Assembly (NCBI GenBank): GCA_951812805.1
Contig: CATOSZ010000016.1
Span: forward strand, 80,165 to 144,164
Length of the DNA: 64,000 nt
From: an uncultured Alphaproteobacteria bacterium
Lineage (GTDB): Bacteria > Pseudomonadota > Alphaproteobacteria > GCA-2731375
Direction of reading: 5' to 3'
This document shows positions 8,455 through 16,665 of the stretch, piece by piece (the first letter of the stretch is position 1; every line of letters begins with the position of its first letter). Below the pieces are notes generated by a model. That model saw only the letters and a program-made list of their open reading frames with translations, did not search any database and was not told where the DNA came from. The translations under genes were made by a program, and so were the position numbers.

Positions 8455-9075
8455 ATGGGGCTTTATGCGCGCCATGTCCTGCCCCGCCTGCTGGACGCCG
8501 CCTGTGGCTCCGGGCCGGTGCGCCGGCAGCGCGAGAAGGTGGTGCCCATGGCTGAGGGCCGGGTGCTGGAGATCGGCATCGGCTCCGGCCTGAACCTGCC
8601 CCATTACGAATTGGCGAAAGTGAGCGCCGTCGTCGGCCTCGAACCGGCGGCGGAAATGGCGGAACGGGCCGAGGCGCGGGCCCGCGATTTCGCCCTCCCG
8701 ATCGAAGTCCTGCGGGCGCCGGGTGAAGACATCCCGCTGCCGACGGCAAGCGTCGACACGGTGCTGGTGACCTACACGCTCTGCACCATTCCCGACGCCC
8801 GGGCGGCCCTCGCCGAGATGCGCCGCGTGCTGCATCCCGACGGACGACTGATCTTCTGCGAGCATGGCCGGGCCCCGGACCGGGCGGTGCGGCGCTGGCA
8901 GGACCGGCTCGACCCGCTCTGGGGCCGGCTCGCCGGCGGCTGCCATCTCAACCGGGATATTCCCCTCTTGATCGCCGGGGCCGGCTTCACCCTCGGCCCG
9001 TTCCAGACCATGTACCTGCCGGGCACGCCCCGCGTCGCCGGCTTCAACACCTGGGGCTGGGCAACACCGAGTTAG
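8455..9075 (+). CDS. Class I SAM-dependent methyltransferase
   Basis: 206 residues. VLEIGIGSGLNLPHY is motif I of a Rossmann-fold methyltransferase, GEDIPLPTASVDTVLVTYTL covers motifs II-III, and ALAEMRRVLHPDGRLIFCEH is the post-III region. The pattern is closest to Methyltransf_11 proteins related to METTL7 and phospholipid N-methyltransferases. The substrate is unknown. It directly follows the FAD monooxygenase gene and converges on the enolase-superfamily gene with no gap (the stops abut at 9075/9076). Confidence 0.87.
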   Translation: MGLYARHVLPRLLDAACGSGPVRRQREKVVPMAEGRVLEIGIGSGLNLPHYELAKVSAVVGLEPAAEMAERAEARARDFALPIEVLRAPGEDIPLPTASVDTVLVTYTLCTIPDARAALAEMRRVLHPDGRLIFCEHGRAPDRAVRRWQDRLDPLWGRLAGGCHLNRDIPLLIAGAGFTLGPFQTMYLPGTPRVAGFNTWGWATPS

Positions 9076-10170
9076 CTAGTCGATCCGGCAGGCCGCCGCC
9101 ACCTCCGGGTCCAGTTCGAGGCCGAGGCCCGGGCCGGTGGGTGGAACGAGATAGACGCCGTCCTCGCGCACCTCGTCCGCCATGACCGGGCCGGCGAACA
9201 GCCGCGCCTTCAGCGCCAGCAGCGGATTGTCCGGCATGAAGTATTCGACCCACTTCACATTCGCCAATCCCGCCGCCATGTGGATGTGGATCATCTGCAT
9301 GTTCCAGGGCGAGATCGGCACGGCCCGCGCGGTGGCGTAGGCGTGGATCGCCAGCCAGTCGGTAATGCCGCCGGCCACCGCGACGTTCGGCTGCACGATG
9401 TCGACGGCGCCCCGGTCGATCAGGGCCTGGAACTCGGCCAGGCCGACGTGCTGTTCGCCGCCGACGATGTTGGTGCTGCCCGCCCGCTCGCGGATGCGGA
9501 CGTAGCCGTCGATCTGCTCCGGCGGGACCGGTTCCTCCAGCCAATAGACGTCGTAAGGCTCCCAGGCCTTCAGTTGGCGGAGCGCGGTGTCGACGTCCCA
9601 GGTGCCGTTGACGTCGACCATCAGCCGGACTTCCGGGCCGATCGCCTCGCGCACGGCCTGGACCCGGGCCGTCGCTTCCGCCGGGGTGACGAAGCTCCGG
9701 GTGCCGCGCACCTTCAGGGCCCGGTGGCCGGCCGCGACGAAGCCCAACGCCTTCTCCGCCAGCTGGTCGGGCGGCAGATGGTAGGCGCAGTTGGCATAGG
9801 TCGGCACCGCGTCGCGCGCATCGCCGAACAGATGGGCGAGCGGCGCGTCGATCGACCGCGCCTTCAGGTCCCAAAGCGCGGTATCCAGCGCCGCGATGGC
9901 GCCGCGCGCGATCCCGTCGGCACCGCGCCGGGGCAGTGAAGCACGCATGCGGGCCAAATGGCGCCCGGTGAGCCAAGGGTCCTCGCCGATCAGCAACGGC
10001 CCGAGACGGTCCCGCAGCAACGCCGCCGCCCCCGCGCCCGAAGCGCCGAACAGCATCTGATAGCCGGTGCCCCGGTGGCCGGTATCGCTTTCCAGCTCGG
10101 CGACGATGATCTCGAAATCGCCGCCGGCCGGCTCGCCGTAACGGGTGATGTCGATACCGGTGACCTGCAT
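9076..10170 (-). CDS. Mandelate racemase / muconate lactonizing enzyme (enolase superfamily) protein
   Basis: 364 residues. An N-terminal capping domain is followed by a TIM barrel. Metal ligands are visible as D in MVDVNGTW, E in WLEEPVPP and E in GGEQHVG. The KVR motif at the end of the second strand replaces the more usual KxK, and a histidine is available in MQMIHIHMAAG. Members abstract the alpha-proton of a carboxylate to racemise, dehydrate or cycloisomerise it; I cannot name the acid. AAGGAGGGC precedes ATG 10170. No adjacent transporter or dehydrogenase gene helps with assignment. Confidence 0.86.
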   Translation of the reverse strand: MQVTGIDITRYGEPAGGDFEIIVAELESDTGHRGTGYQMLFGASGAGAAALLRDRLGPLLIGEDPWLTGRHLARMRASLPRRGADGIARGAIAALDTALWDLKARSIDAPLAHLFGDARDAVPTYANCAYHLPPDQLAEKALGFVAAGHRALKVRGTRSFVTPAEATARVQAVREAIGPEVRLMVDVNGTWDVDTALRQLKAWEPYDVYWLEEPVPPEQIDGYVRIRERAGSTNIVGGEQHVGLAEFQALIDRGAVDIVQPNVAVAGGITDWLAIHAYATARAVPISPWNMQMIHIHMAAGLANVKWVEYFMPDNPLLALKARLFAGPVMADEVREDGVYLVPPTGPGLGLELDPEVAAACRID

Positions 10171-10244
10171 GGCCCGCCCTCCTTCCGCGCGTGAATGCCC
10201 GGAGACTGCGCCGGGAACGGGCCGGTAGGCAAGGCCGCCCGGTA

Positions 10245-10757
10245 TTACTCCCGCGGGAGCGGTTCGCCGCGGTGGCGGCGATGGCGGCCGTGGCGGCCGC
10301 GGCGGCGCTGCATCGCCTCGGCGATCTGGCGCCGCGTCTCCGGGTCGACGCGTTCCGCCAGTTCCGCCATCGCCTGGTGCACCAGGGCATGGGCCGCGCC
10401 GGCGCGGGTGCGCAGCTCGTCGAAAGAGCCCCCCAAACGCGCCGCGTCAAAGGGTTCGGCGACCAGGGCGTCGTGCGCCGCGCGCCGGGCCCGGCGCAGC
10501 GCGCGGATCGCCTCGCCGATTTCCGCGCCGCGCGTTTCCAGGATGGCGCGGGCCTCGGCGCGGGCCGGTTCCGGCAACCGCTCGGCCATGCGCAGGATGT
10601 TGAGCCGGGGCGGGCCCATGTGGAACGCGGCCCGGGCCTGCGGCGGCTGGCGCCAGTCGCGGATCCAGCCGCCGACCAGAATGCCGCCGCCGAACAGGTT
10701 GAGGGCGAGGGAGGCCACCAGCAGCCAGCCGAGCCATTTACCGCCGGGAAGGGTCAT
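10245..10757 (-). CDS. Periplasmic heavy-metal-sensor (CnrX/Spy-like) protein
   Basis: 170 residues. One N-terminal membrane anchor (WLGWLLVASLALNLFGGGIL) is followed by an alpha-helical periplasmic domain rich in Arg and Ala, matching the Metal_resist family (CnrX, ZraP and Spy relatives). The C-terminus ends in alternating Arg, Gly and His (RRRGRHGRHRRHRG), a plausible metal-binding tail. It overlaps the preceding gene by ATGA, so translation is coupled. With a sigma factor and an anti-sigma-like gene upstream it resembles cnrYXH, where the X protein senses metal in the periplasm and controls sigma release. Confidence 0.78.
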   Translation of the reverse strand: MTLPGGKWLGWLLVASLALNLFGGGILVGGWIRDWRQPPQARAAFHMGPPRLNILRMAERLPEPARAEARAILETRGAEIGEAIRALRRARRAAHDALVAEPFDAARLGGSFDELRTRAGAAHALVHQAMAELAERVDPETRRQIAEAMQRRRGRHGRHRRHRGEPLPRE

Positions 10758-11203
10758 CCGTCCGCCTCCTCCGCCTCGGCATCAGCCTCAGCCTCTTCCG
10801 TGGCAAAGGCGAAACCGACGATATCGACATCGAGGGCCAGCGCCTCCGGCCGATCGAGGCCGCTGAGCCCGACCGCCAGGCCGAGGGCCGCGGCCAGCGC
10901 CAGGCCGCTCGCCGGGCGCCAGAACATCAGCAGCGGGGCCAAAATTCCGCGCGGCGCGGGCGCCGCGGGCGCTTCCGCCAGCAGCCGTCCAACCAGCGCC
11001 GCCGGCGCCGCCGGCACCGCCACGCCGTCCAACAGGGCATCGAGGCGCGCTTCCTCGGCCAGGCGGGCCGCCGCCTCGGGCGAGGCCGCCAGATGGCGCC
11101 TGGCCGCTTCGGCCTCGGTGGCCGGCCAGCGCGCCGGATCGGCACCCCAGGCCGCGATCAGCGCTTCGAAACGGGCGCTCTCCATGTGGTCATCGCTACG
11201 CAT
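10754..11203 (-). CDS. Putative anti-sigma factor, membrane-anchored
   Basis: 149 residues. The N-terminal soluble part contains WGADPARWPATEAEA and a row of short helices, as in small alphaproteobacterial ECF-associated inhibitors. A single hydrophobic segment (residues about 95-115) is followed by an acidic tail of alternating Glu and Ala. Position is the main evidence: the start ATG overlaps the sigma gene stop (TGATG at 11203) and the stop overlaps the metal-sensor start. The likely role is to hold the sigma factor at the membrane and respond to the periplasmic sensor; this is inference. Confidence 0.62.
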   Translation of the reverse strand: MRSDDHMESARFEALIAAWGADPARWPATEAEAARRHLAASPEAAARLAEEARLDALLDGVAVPAAPAALVGRLLAEAPAAPAPRGILAPLLMFWRPASGLALAAALGLAVGLSGLDRPEALALDVDIVGFAFATEEAEADAEAEEADG

Positions 11204-11772
11204 CAACGCTCCCCCAGCAGTTCCGCCCGTCGGTTCGCCAGCTCCGCGCGCAACCCCCGCCGCGCCCGGGCCAGCAGGCTTTCCAAAGCCTCGATAGAGA
11301 CCTCCATCACCGCCGCCGCCTCGATGTTGCCGAGCTCCTGGTAGTGCGCCAGCACCAGGGCGAGGCGCTGGCGCTCGGGCAGAGCGGCGATGGCCTGGCC
11401 GACGATACGGGCGGTGTCGTCGCGAACCAGCGCCGCGTCGGGACCGGGCGCCGCGTCGGCCGGGTCGCCGGCCGCCTCCAACGCGCTCTCCCGGTGGCGG
11501 CGCAACCGATCGATACAGGCGTTCTTGGCCACCCGGTGCAGCCAGGTCGACAGGCGCGCCTCGCCCGCGCGCCAGCCGGCCGCGCGGCGCCAGAGCGCGA
11601 CGAAGGCCTCCTGCGCCACGTCCTCGGCTTCCATCGCATCGCCCAGGACACGGGTGGCGAAACCGTGCACGGGTCCGAGGTGGCGGGCCAGCAGCAGGCG
11701 ACAGGCGGCCGCATCGCCATGGGCGACCCGGGCGACGAGCGCATCGTCGTCCTCGTCCCCCCGATCTCCCAT
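11203..11772 (-). CDS. RNA polymerase sigma factor, ECF subfamily
   Basis: 189 residues. Region 2 is visible as AEDVAQEAFVALWRRA followed by STWLHRVAKNACIDRLRRHR (promoter melting and -10 recognition), and region 4 as ALPERQRLALVLAHYQELGN and IEALESLLARARRGLR. The lack of regions 1 and 3 marks the ECF group. It lies 15 nt downstream of the EF-hand gene and overlaps the anti-sigma-like gene. ECF sigma factors usually autoregulate, so a self-recognised promoter is expected upstream of 12246. Confidence 0.9.
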   Translation of the reverse strand: MGDRGDEDDDALVARVAHGDAAACRLLLARHLGPVHGFATRVLGDAMEAEDVAQEAFVALWRRAAGWRAGEARLSTWLHRVAKNACIDRLRRHRESALEAAGDPADAAPGPDAALVRDDTARIVGQAIAALPERQRLALVLAHYQELGNIEAAAVMEVSIEALESLLARARRGLRAELANRRAELLGER

Positions 11773-11787
11773 GGCGCGCGGATCGGC

Positions 11788-12246
11788 CTAGCGCCGCATG
11801 TGGCGGCGGTGCTTCCGGCGTCCACCGATGTCACCCACGGTCAGCTCGCCATCGCCATCGGCGTCGAGCCGGCTGAAGCGGCGGTCGGAGATCTTGCGCA
11901 TTTCCGCCTCGCTCAGGCTGCCGTCGCCGTCGCTGTCCAGGCGCTTGAAATAGGCCTCGCGGCGCATCCGCTTGCGCGCCGCCATGTAGGTCTCGGCCTC
12001 CGCCAGCTCCAGCATGCCGTTGCCGTTGGCGTCGGCCTCGGCCAGCGCCGCCTTGTGCGGCGCGTCGAACTCGGCCCGTTCGATGCGGCCGTCGTCATTG
12101 GTGTCGAGCGCGCGCAGCATCGGGCCGCGCGGGCCGCCATGGCCCATGCCGCCGGCGGCGATGGCGCCGGCCGTGCCGGCCAGCAGAACCGCGGCGGCGA
12201 TACCCAGGGTCACTTTGAAAGGCGGGCGGGCGGGGAGTTTCGGCAT
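11788..12246 (-). CDS. EF-hand calcium-binding protein with signal peptide
   Basis: 152 residues. The N-terminus (basic, then LGIAAAVLLAGTAGAIAAG) is a signal peptide or membrane anchor. Four EF-hand loops follow: DTNDDGRIERAEF, DANGNGMLELAEAE, DSDGDGSLSEAEM and DADGDGELTVGDIG, each with acidic residues at loop positions 1, 3, 5 and 12. The protein is therefore probably a periplasmic Ca2+ binder. The C-terminus ends in a short Arg/His stretch. It is the first gene of the operon with the ECF sigma factor, suggesting calcium or metal load as the monitored signal. Confidence 0.85.
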   Translation of the reverse strand: MPKLPARPPFKVTLGIAAAVLLAGTAGAIAAGGMGHGGPRGPMLRALDTNDDGRIERAEFDAPHKAALAEADANGNGMLELAEAETYMAARKRMRREAYFKRLDSDGDGSLSEAEMRKISDRRFSRLDADGDGELTVGDIGGRRKHRRHMRR

Positions 12247-12346
12247 ATCAGGTCATCCTTCGGGGCTTCGGCGCCGGCTCGTCCGTGCGCCTCTCCCCCT
12301 TACACGGATGGTACCGGCAATTCCGTCGCGCCCGGGCCGACTTTTT

Positions 12347-13540
12347 TCAGTCCTCGCCGACAAGCGCGCGCATCGCCGCCTCGACGCCGCCGCCGGCGCG
12401 CGGCACGCCCTGGAGGTCGAGGGCCATTTCAACGACCGCCAGCATGCCGAGCAGCATGCCCTCGTTGAGGTCGCCCATATGGGCGATACGGAAGGCGCGG
12501 CCCTGCAGCTTGCGCAGGCCGCCGCCGAGCAGGGTGTTGAAGCGGGTCGCCGTCACCTGGCGTACCGCCTCGGCGTCGTGCCCTTCGGGCAGCAGAACCG
12601 TGGAGACCGAATCGCTGTGCTCCCGAGGATCGAGAGCGAGCAGCTCCGGCCCGACGCCGTTGCCGGACCAGGCGGCGATCGCCGCCCGGGTCGCCCCGCC
12701 GAGGCGGCGATGGCGGGCGAAGACGTTCTCCAGCCCCTCCTCCTCCAGCATCGCGATCGCCTCGGCCAGGCCGTAGACCAGGTGGACCGGCGAGGTCGAG
12801 GTGAAGCCGAGGCGCCCGCCGCGGCGACGCAGCGCCTTCCATTCCCAGTAGCTGCGGGTGAGGCCGGCGCTTTCGGCAGCCCGGATCGCCTTCGGCCCGG
12901 CGGCGACGAAGCCCAGGCCCGGCGGCATCATCAGCCCCTTCTGCGAACCGCCGACGGCGACGTCGACACCCCAGGCGTCCATCTCGAACGGCAGCGAGGC
13001 GAGCGAGCTGATGGTGTCGATCATATAGAGCGCACCGTGGCCCGCCGCGTCGATGGCGCCGCGGATGTCGGCGACCCGGCTGGCGATGCCGGTCGCCGTC
13101 TCGTTGTGCACCAGGCAGACCGCCTTGATCTCGCCGGCGGAATCGCGGCGCAGCCGGTCCTCGACCGCGTTCGGGTCGGGACCGTGGCGCCAGTCGCCGG
13201 CCATACGCTCCGGCACCAGGCCAAGGTCGCCGGCCAGTTCTTCCCACCAGAGCGAGAACGCCCCGGTCTCCGGCACCAGCACCCGGTCGCCCGGCGAGAG
13301 GGTGTTGACGAAGGCCGCCTCCCAGGCCCCGCGCCCGGACGCGGCGTAGGCATAGACCTCGCCCTCGGTGCGGAAGATCCGCCGGAGGCCGTCGAACACG
13401 CCCTCCTGCACGCTGAGGAAATCGGGATGGTTGAAGTCCGTCGCCGGCCGGTCCATCGCCCGCAGGATGCGATCGGGAATATTGGTCGGCCCCGGAATGG
13501 CGAGCAGTTGGCGGCCACGCAGCGGCGGGGTATCGGACAT
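12347..13540 (-). CDS. Class V aminotransferase (alanine/serine-glyoxylate aminotransferase type)
   Basis: 397 residues. It begins LLAIPGPTNIPDRILRAM and carries the PLP lysine K201 in GGSQKGLMMPPGL; FTSTSPVHLVYGLAEAI is also typical of serine-glyoxylate aminotransferases. The cytosolic reaction moves an amino group from Ser or Ala to glyoxylate, giving glycine plus hydroxypyruvate or pyruvate. It lies 14 nt downstream of the FMN-dependent 2-hydroxyacid oxidase gene. A glycolate-type oxidase supplying glyoxylate and an aminotransferase using it would make a coherent pair. Confidence 0.88.
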   Translation of the reverse strand: MSDTPPLRGRQLLAIPGPTNIPDRILRAMDRPATDFNHPDFLSVQEGVFDGLRRIFRTEGEVYAYAASGRGAWEAAFVNTLSPGDRVLVPETGAFSLWWEELAGDLGLVPERMAGDWRHGPDPNAVEDRLRRDSAGEIKAVCLVHNETATGIASRVADIRGAIDAAGHGALYMIDTISSLASLPFEMDAWGVDVAVGGSQKGLMMPPGLGFVAAGPKAIRAAESAGLTRSYWEWKALRRRGGRLGFTSTSPVHLVYGLAEAIAMLEEEGLENVFARHRRLGGATRAAIAAWSGNGVGPELLALDPREHSDSVSTVLLPEGHDAEAVRQVTATRFNTLLGGGLRKLQGRAFRIAHMGDLNEGMLLGMLAVVEMALDLQGVPRAGGGVEAAMRALVGED

Positions 13541-13554
13541 GCGTCCCTCGCTCC

Positions 13555-14646
13555 TCAGTAGCGATGCGGCTCCAGAGACAACAGCGGCAGCGCGCTGAAG
13601 ACGCTCGGCTCGACCACCGGCGGGGCCGGGGCGACGAAGCTCTCGTCGAGGTCGGCGAGGCGCGGGGCGCCGAGCAGGCCGAGGGCCGAGTTCATCTCGT
13701 CCTCCAGGATCTCGAAGGTGCGCACCACGCCCTCCTGCCCGGCCGCGGCGAGGCCGCAGACCGGGATGCGGCCCATGGCGACCAGATCGGCGCCGAGCGC
13801 GATCGCCTTCAAGACGTCGGTGGCCCGGGTGAAGCCGCCGTCGATCACCAGCTTGGCCCGCCCGGCGACGGCGTCGCGGATCTCGGGAAAGACCGCGAGG
13901 GCGCCCCGGCCCTGGTCCAGCTGCCGTCCGCCGTGGTTCGAGACGTAGATCATCTCGCAGCCGTGCTCGACCGCGATGACCGCGTCCTCGGCGGTGGCGA
14001 TACCCTTGATCGCCAGCGGCAGATCATGGTGGTCCTTGTAGTGCTTGACGTTGTCCCAGCTCAGCGCCGCCTGGAATTCGAGCCCGGCCAGGCGCTGGCG
14101 CCAGGGCTTGGCGAACCGGTTGGCGATGTCGCGTTCGCGCCGGCTGTAGACCGCGGTGTCGACGGTGAGGCAGAAGGCGTCGTAGCCGGCGTCCTTGGCC
14201 CGCACCACATGGTCGTCGATCCAGGCGTCGTCGCCGCGCACGTAGAGCTGGTAGATCTTGCAGCCGTCGCCGGCGGCGCCGATCTCCTCCAGGCCGGGCG
14301 TCGAGACCGAGCTGTGGATCGAGACGAAGCCGAATTCCGCCGCCGCGCGGGCGACGGTGGCGCCACTGCCGGGATCGAAGGACTGCAGGCCGCCGATCGG
14401 CGCGAAGGCGATCGGCAGGCGCAGGCGACGGCCGAGGAAATCATGCCCGGCGTCGATTTTGGAGACATCGCGCAGGATCCGGGGACGCAGGCCGAGGCTG
14501 TCGATCGCCAGGCGGTTGCGCTTCATGGTCGTCTCGCTTTCGGCAGCGCCGACCAGATAGTCCCAGATGTCCCGGCTGCTCCGCGCGCGCGCCGCCTTCA
14601 CCACTTCATGCAGGTTGAGGAACGCCTCGGCACCCGTGCTCGTCAT
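13555..14646 (-). CDS. FMN-dependent alpha-hydroxy-acid oxidase/dehydrogenase
   Basis: 363 residues with a TIM barrel. K214 in AIKGI binds FMN, H238 and R241 in SNHGGRQLD are the catalytic base and the carboxylate anchor, and VIDGGFTRATDVLKAIALGA is the phosphate site. YQLYVRGDD and TVDTAVYSRRERD are also characteristic. The family oxidises L-lactate, glycolate or mandelate. The neighbouring glyoxylate aminotransferase favours a glycolate-like substrate, but this is inference. GGAGAG lies 8 nt before ATG 14646. It is divergent from the TauD gene. Confidence 0.88.
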   Translation of the reverse strand: MTSTGAEAFLNLHEVVKAARARSSRDIWDYLVGAAESETTMKRNRLAIDSLGLRPRILRDVSKIDAGHDFLGRRLRLPIAFAPIGGLQSFDPGSGATVARAAAEFGFVSIHSSVSTPGLEEIGAAGDGCKIYQLYVRGDDAWIDDHVVRAKDAGYDAFCLTVDTAVYSRRERDIANRFAKPWRQRLAGLEFQAALSWDNVKHYKDHHDLPLAIKGIATAEDAVIAVEHGCEMIYVSNHGGRQLDQGRGALAVFPEIRDAVAGRAKLVIDGGFTRATDVLKAIALGADLVAMGRIPVCGLAAAGQEGVVRTFEILEDEMNSALGLLGAPRLADLDESFVAPAPPVVEPSVFSALPLLSLEPHRY

Positions 14647-14802
14647 GTCTTCATCTCTCCGTCGACCTCAGGAACGGGCCCTTTCTAAACCGGACGCCGC
14701 ATGCGATCCATGGCCTCGCCGTCGCCTCGACCTTGCGCGGGGTGCATGCTATCTCCGATGATCATTCCGACGTGTTCTGGAACCCAGGGGAGGAGCCGTG
14801 TC

Positions 14803-15672
14803 ATGGCCATGGCCCGGAGCGACCAGCCCACCTTCGAGATCCACCGGCTCGGCCGGACCTTCGGCGCCGAGATCCGCGGCCTGCAGCTGGCCCGCGATGT
14901 CGACGACGAAGTCTTCGCGGCGCTGCACCAAGCCTTTCTCGACCACCAGCTGCTGATCTTTCGCGACCAGGAGCTGCCGCCCGCCGCCCAGGTCGCCTTC
15001 GCGCGGCGCTTCGGCGAGGTGCAGGTCCATGTCATGAACCAGTATCACGACGGCGACTTCCCCGAGCTCTTCACGCTGACCAACCTGGATGCCGACGGCC
15101 GGCCGAACGGCCGCCATCCCGACCGCGGCACCCTGCACTGGCACACCGACGGTTCCTGGTCGAAGGTCACCGGCCACTCCACCATGCTCTATGTCGAGAT
15201 CGCGCCGGACGAGGGCGGCGGGACCGGCTGGGCCGACATGTATGCCGCGCACGATGCCCTCGATGCGGCGGAGCGGGCGGAACTCGGCGGTCTGCGCGCC
15301 GTGCACGACCTCAACTATTCCCGCACCCGGCGCCACGGCGAAGAACCGATGACCGAGGAACAGCGCCGCCAGAAACCGCCGGTCGACCATCCGATTCTTC
15401 GCACCCATCCCGAAACCGGGCGCAAGTGCATCTTCCTCGGCGATCACGCCTCCCACATCCTGGGCCAGCCGGTCGAAGCGGGGCGCGCGCGGGTGGAGGC
15501 GCTGAACGCGGCAATCGTCGATTGCGACAATATTTTTCATCACCGCTGGGCGGCGGGCGACCTCGCCGTCTGGGACAACCGCTGCCTGCTGCACAAGGCC
15601 GACGGCTACGACACCGCGACCCAGCGCCGCCGCATCCGCCGCTGCACCGTGCTGGGCGAGGTGCCGGCATGA
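14803..15672 (+). CDS. TauD/TfdA family Fe(II)/2-oxoglutarate-dependent dioxygenase
   Basis: 289 residues. The iron triad is visible: H114 and D116 in LHWHTDGSW and a distal His in CLLHKADGYD. The 2-oxoglutarate-binding Arg lies in RRRIRRCTVLG. GAEIRGLQLA near the N-terminus is also typical of the family. Such enzymes hydroxylate and cleave taurine, 2,4-D or other small organic acids and ethers. ATG 14803 has GGGAGGAG 7 nt upstream, and no family-like sequence precedes it. Its stop overlaps the SDR start (ATGA), and it heads a forward run through the CoA-transferase gene. Confidence 0.88.
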   Translation: MAMARSDQPTFEIHRLGRTFGAEIRGLQLARDVDDEVFAALHQAFLDHQLLIFRDQELPPAAQVAFARRFGEVQVHVMNQYHDGDFPELFTLTNLDADGRPNGRHPDRGTLHWHTDGSWSKVTGHSTMLYVEIAPDEGGGTGWADMYAAHDALDAAERAELGGLRAVHDLNYSRTRRHGEEPMTEEQRRQKPPVDHPILRTHPETGRKCIFLGDHASHILGQPVEAGRARVEALNAAIVDCDNIFHHRWAAGDLAVWDNRCLLHKADGYDTATQRRRIRRCTVLGEVPA

Positions 15673-16433
15673 GCGGCCGGTTGCAAGACAAGGTCACGAT
15701 CATCACCGGCGCGGCATCCGGCTTCGGTGCCGAATTCGCCCGCCGCTTCGCCGCCGAGGGCGCTCACGTCGTCGGCGTCGACATCGACGAGGCCGGTGGC
15801 GAGGCCGTGGCCGGCGAGATCCGCGCCGCCGGCGGCAGCGCCGGCTTTTTCCGCTGCGACATCACCCGCGGCGAAGAGGTTCGCGCCTGCGTCGCCCACG
15901 CGTTGGAGGCGCACGGCGGCCTCGACTGTGTGCTGAACAACGCCGGCATCAGCTATCCCTCGGTGAAGACGGCGGAGATGGCCGAGGACCTTTACGACGC
16001 GGTGTTCGCCGTGAACGTCAAGAGCGTGCACCTCTTCAGCCAGGCGGCACTTCCCGCGCTGGAGGCGCGCGGTGGCGGTTCGATCCTCAATACCGCCTCC
16101 GCCGCGGCGCTGCGGCCCCGTCCGGGCGGGGCGGCCTATGCCGCCAGCAAGGGCGCCGTCATCACCTATACCAAGGCGCTGGCGGTCGAGGTCGGCCGCG
16201 CCAACATCCGGGTGAACGCGCTGGCGCCGGTGGTCTCGCCCACGCCGATGGTGGTCAACCAGATGGGCTTCACGCCGGCGGAGGTCGAGGAACGGCTGAC
16301 CGGGGATATCCCGCTCGGCCGGGCCTGCGATCCCCGCGACATGGCGGCCTGCGCGGTCTTTCTCTGTTCCGACGAGGCGGCCTTCGTCACCGGCGCCGTG
16401 CTGACCGTGGACGGCGGCCGGACCGCCGGTTGA
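15669..16433 (+). CDS. Short-chain dehydrogenase/reductase (SDR)
   Basis: 254 residues. The classical SDR motifs are present: TGAASGFG at residues 13-20, NNAG at 90-93, Ser near 144, and Y157-x3-K161 (YAASK). DVDID-like acidic residues after strand 2 (D38, D40) favour NAD over NADP. The C-terminus LTVDGGRTAG is typical. It probably oxidises or reduces an alcohol or ketone produced by the upstream dioxygenase, but the substrate is not known. Translation is coupled to the TauD gene by the 4-nt overlap. Confidence 0.9.
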   Translation: MSGRLQDKVTIITGAASGFGAEFARRFAAEGAHVVGVDIDEAGGEAVAGEIRAAGGSAGFFRCDITRGEEVRACVAHALEAHGGLDCVLNNAGISYPSVKTAEMAEDLYDAVFAVNVKSVHLFSQAALPALEARGGGSILNTASAAALRPRPGGAAYAASKGAVITYTKALAVEVGRANIRVNALAPVVSPTPMVVNQMGFTPAEVEERLTGDIPLGRACDPRDMAACAVFLCSDEAAFVTGAVLTVDGGRTAG

Positions 16434-16461
16434 GGCGGCGAGGGGAGGACAAGGAGAAATC

Positions 16462-16665
16462 ATGGCCGAAATCACCGCCGACTTCGTGCGCCAGATGGCG
16501 CGGACCTGGCATGGCATCGAGCTCGACCCGGCCGAGGCGGAGGGCATCGCGCGCATGCTGCAACCGATGGAGGCGGCGGCGGAAAGCGCGTCGGCCCATC
16601 TCGACTTCGATTCCGAGCCGGCCGACTTCACCCGCCTGCTGGACGAGCTGGCGGGCGAGGAATGA
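16462..16665 (+). CDS. AtzG-like small subunit (DUF4089)
   Basis: 67 residues, largely helical: FVRQMARTWHGIELDPAEAE followed by ARMLQPMEAAAE. This matches the AtzG-like family. AtzG is a small helical partner that binds and stabilises the amidase AtzE, and the pair degrades 1-carboxybiuret in cyanuric acid breakdown. Here it overlaps the amidase start by ATGA, as expected for a subunit pair. AAGGAG lies about 6 nt before ATG 16462. Confidence 0.85.
   Translation: MAEITADFVRQMARTWHGIELDPAEAEGIARMLQPMEAAAESASAHLDFDSEPADFTRLLDELAGEE

Noticed and set aside
7156..8946. 596-codon leftward open frame
   Set aside because: Antisense to the FAD monooxygenase and methyltransferase genes; low-complexity Arg/Gly/His composition typical of GC-rich shadows.
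9076..10450. A longer N-terminus for the enolase-superfamily protein
   Set aside because: The alternative frame through this region is a shadow; ATG 10170 has AAGGAGGGC upstream and gives the normal family length.
14733..15668. Long open frame upstream of and in phase with the SDR start
   Set aside because: It is the +2 shadow of the TauD gene; its translation is an Arg/Pro/Gly-rich GC artefact, and the SDR starts at the ATGA overlap at 15669.
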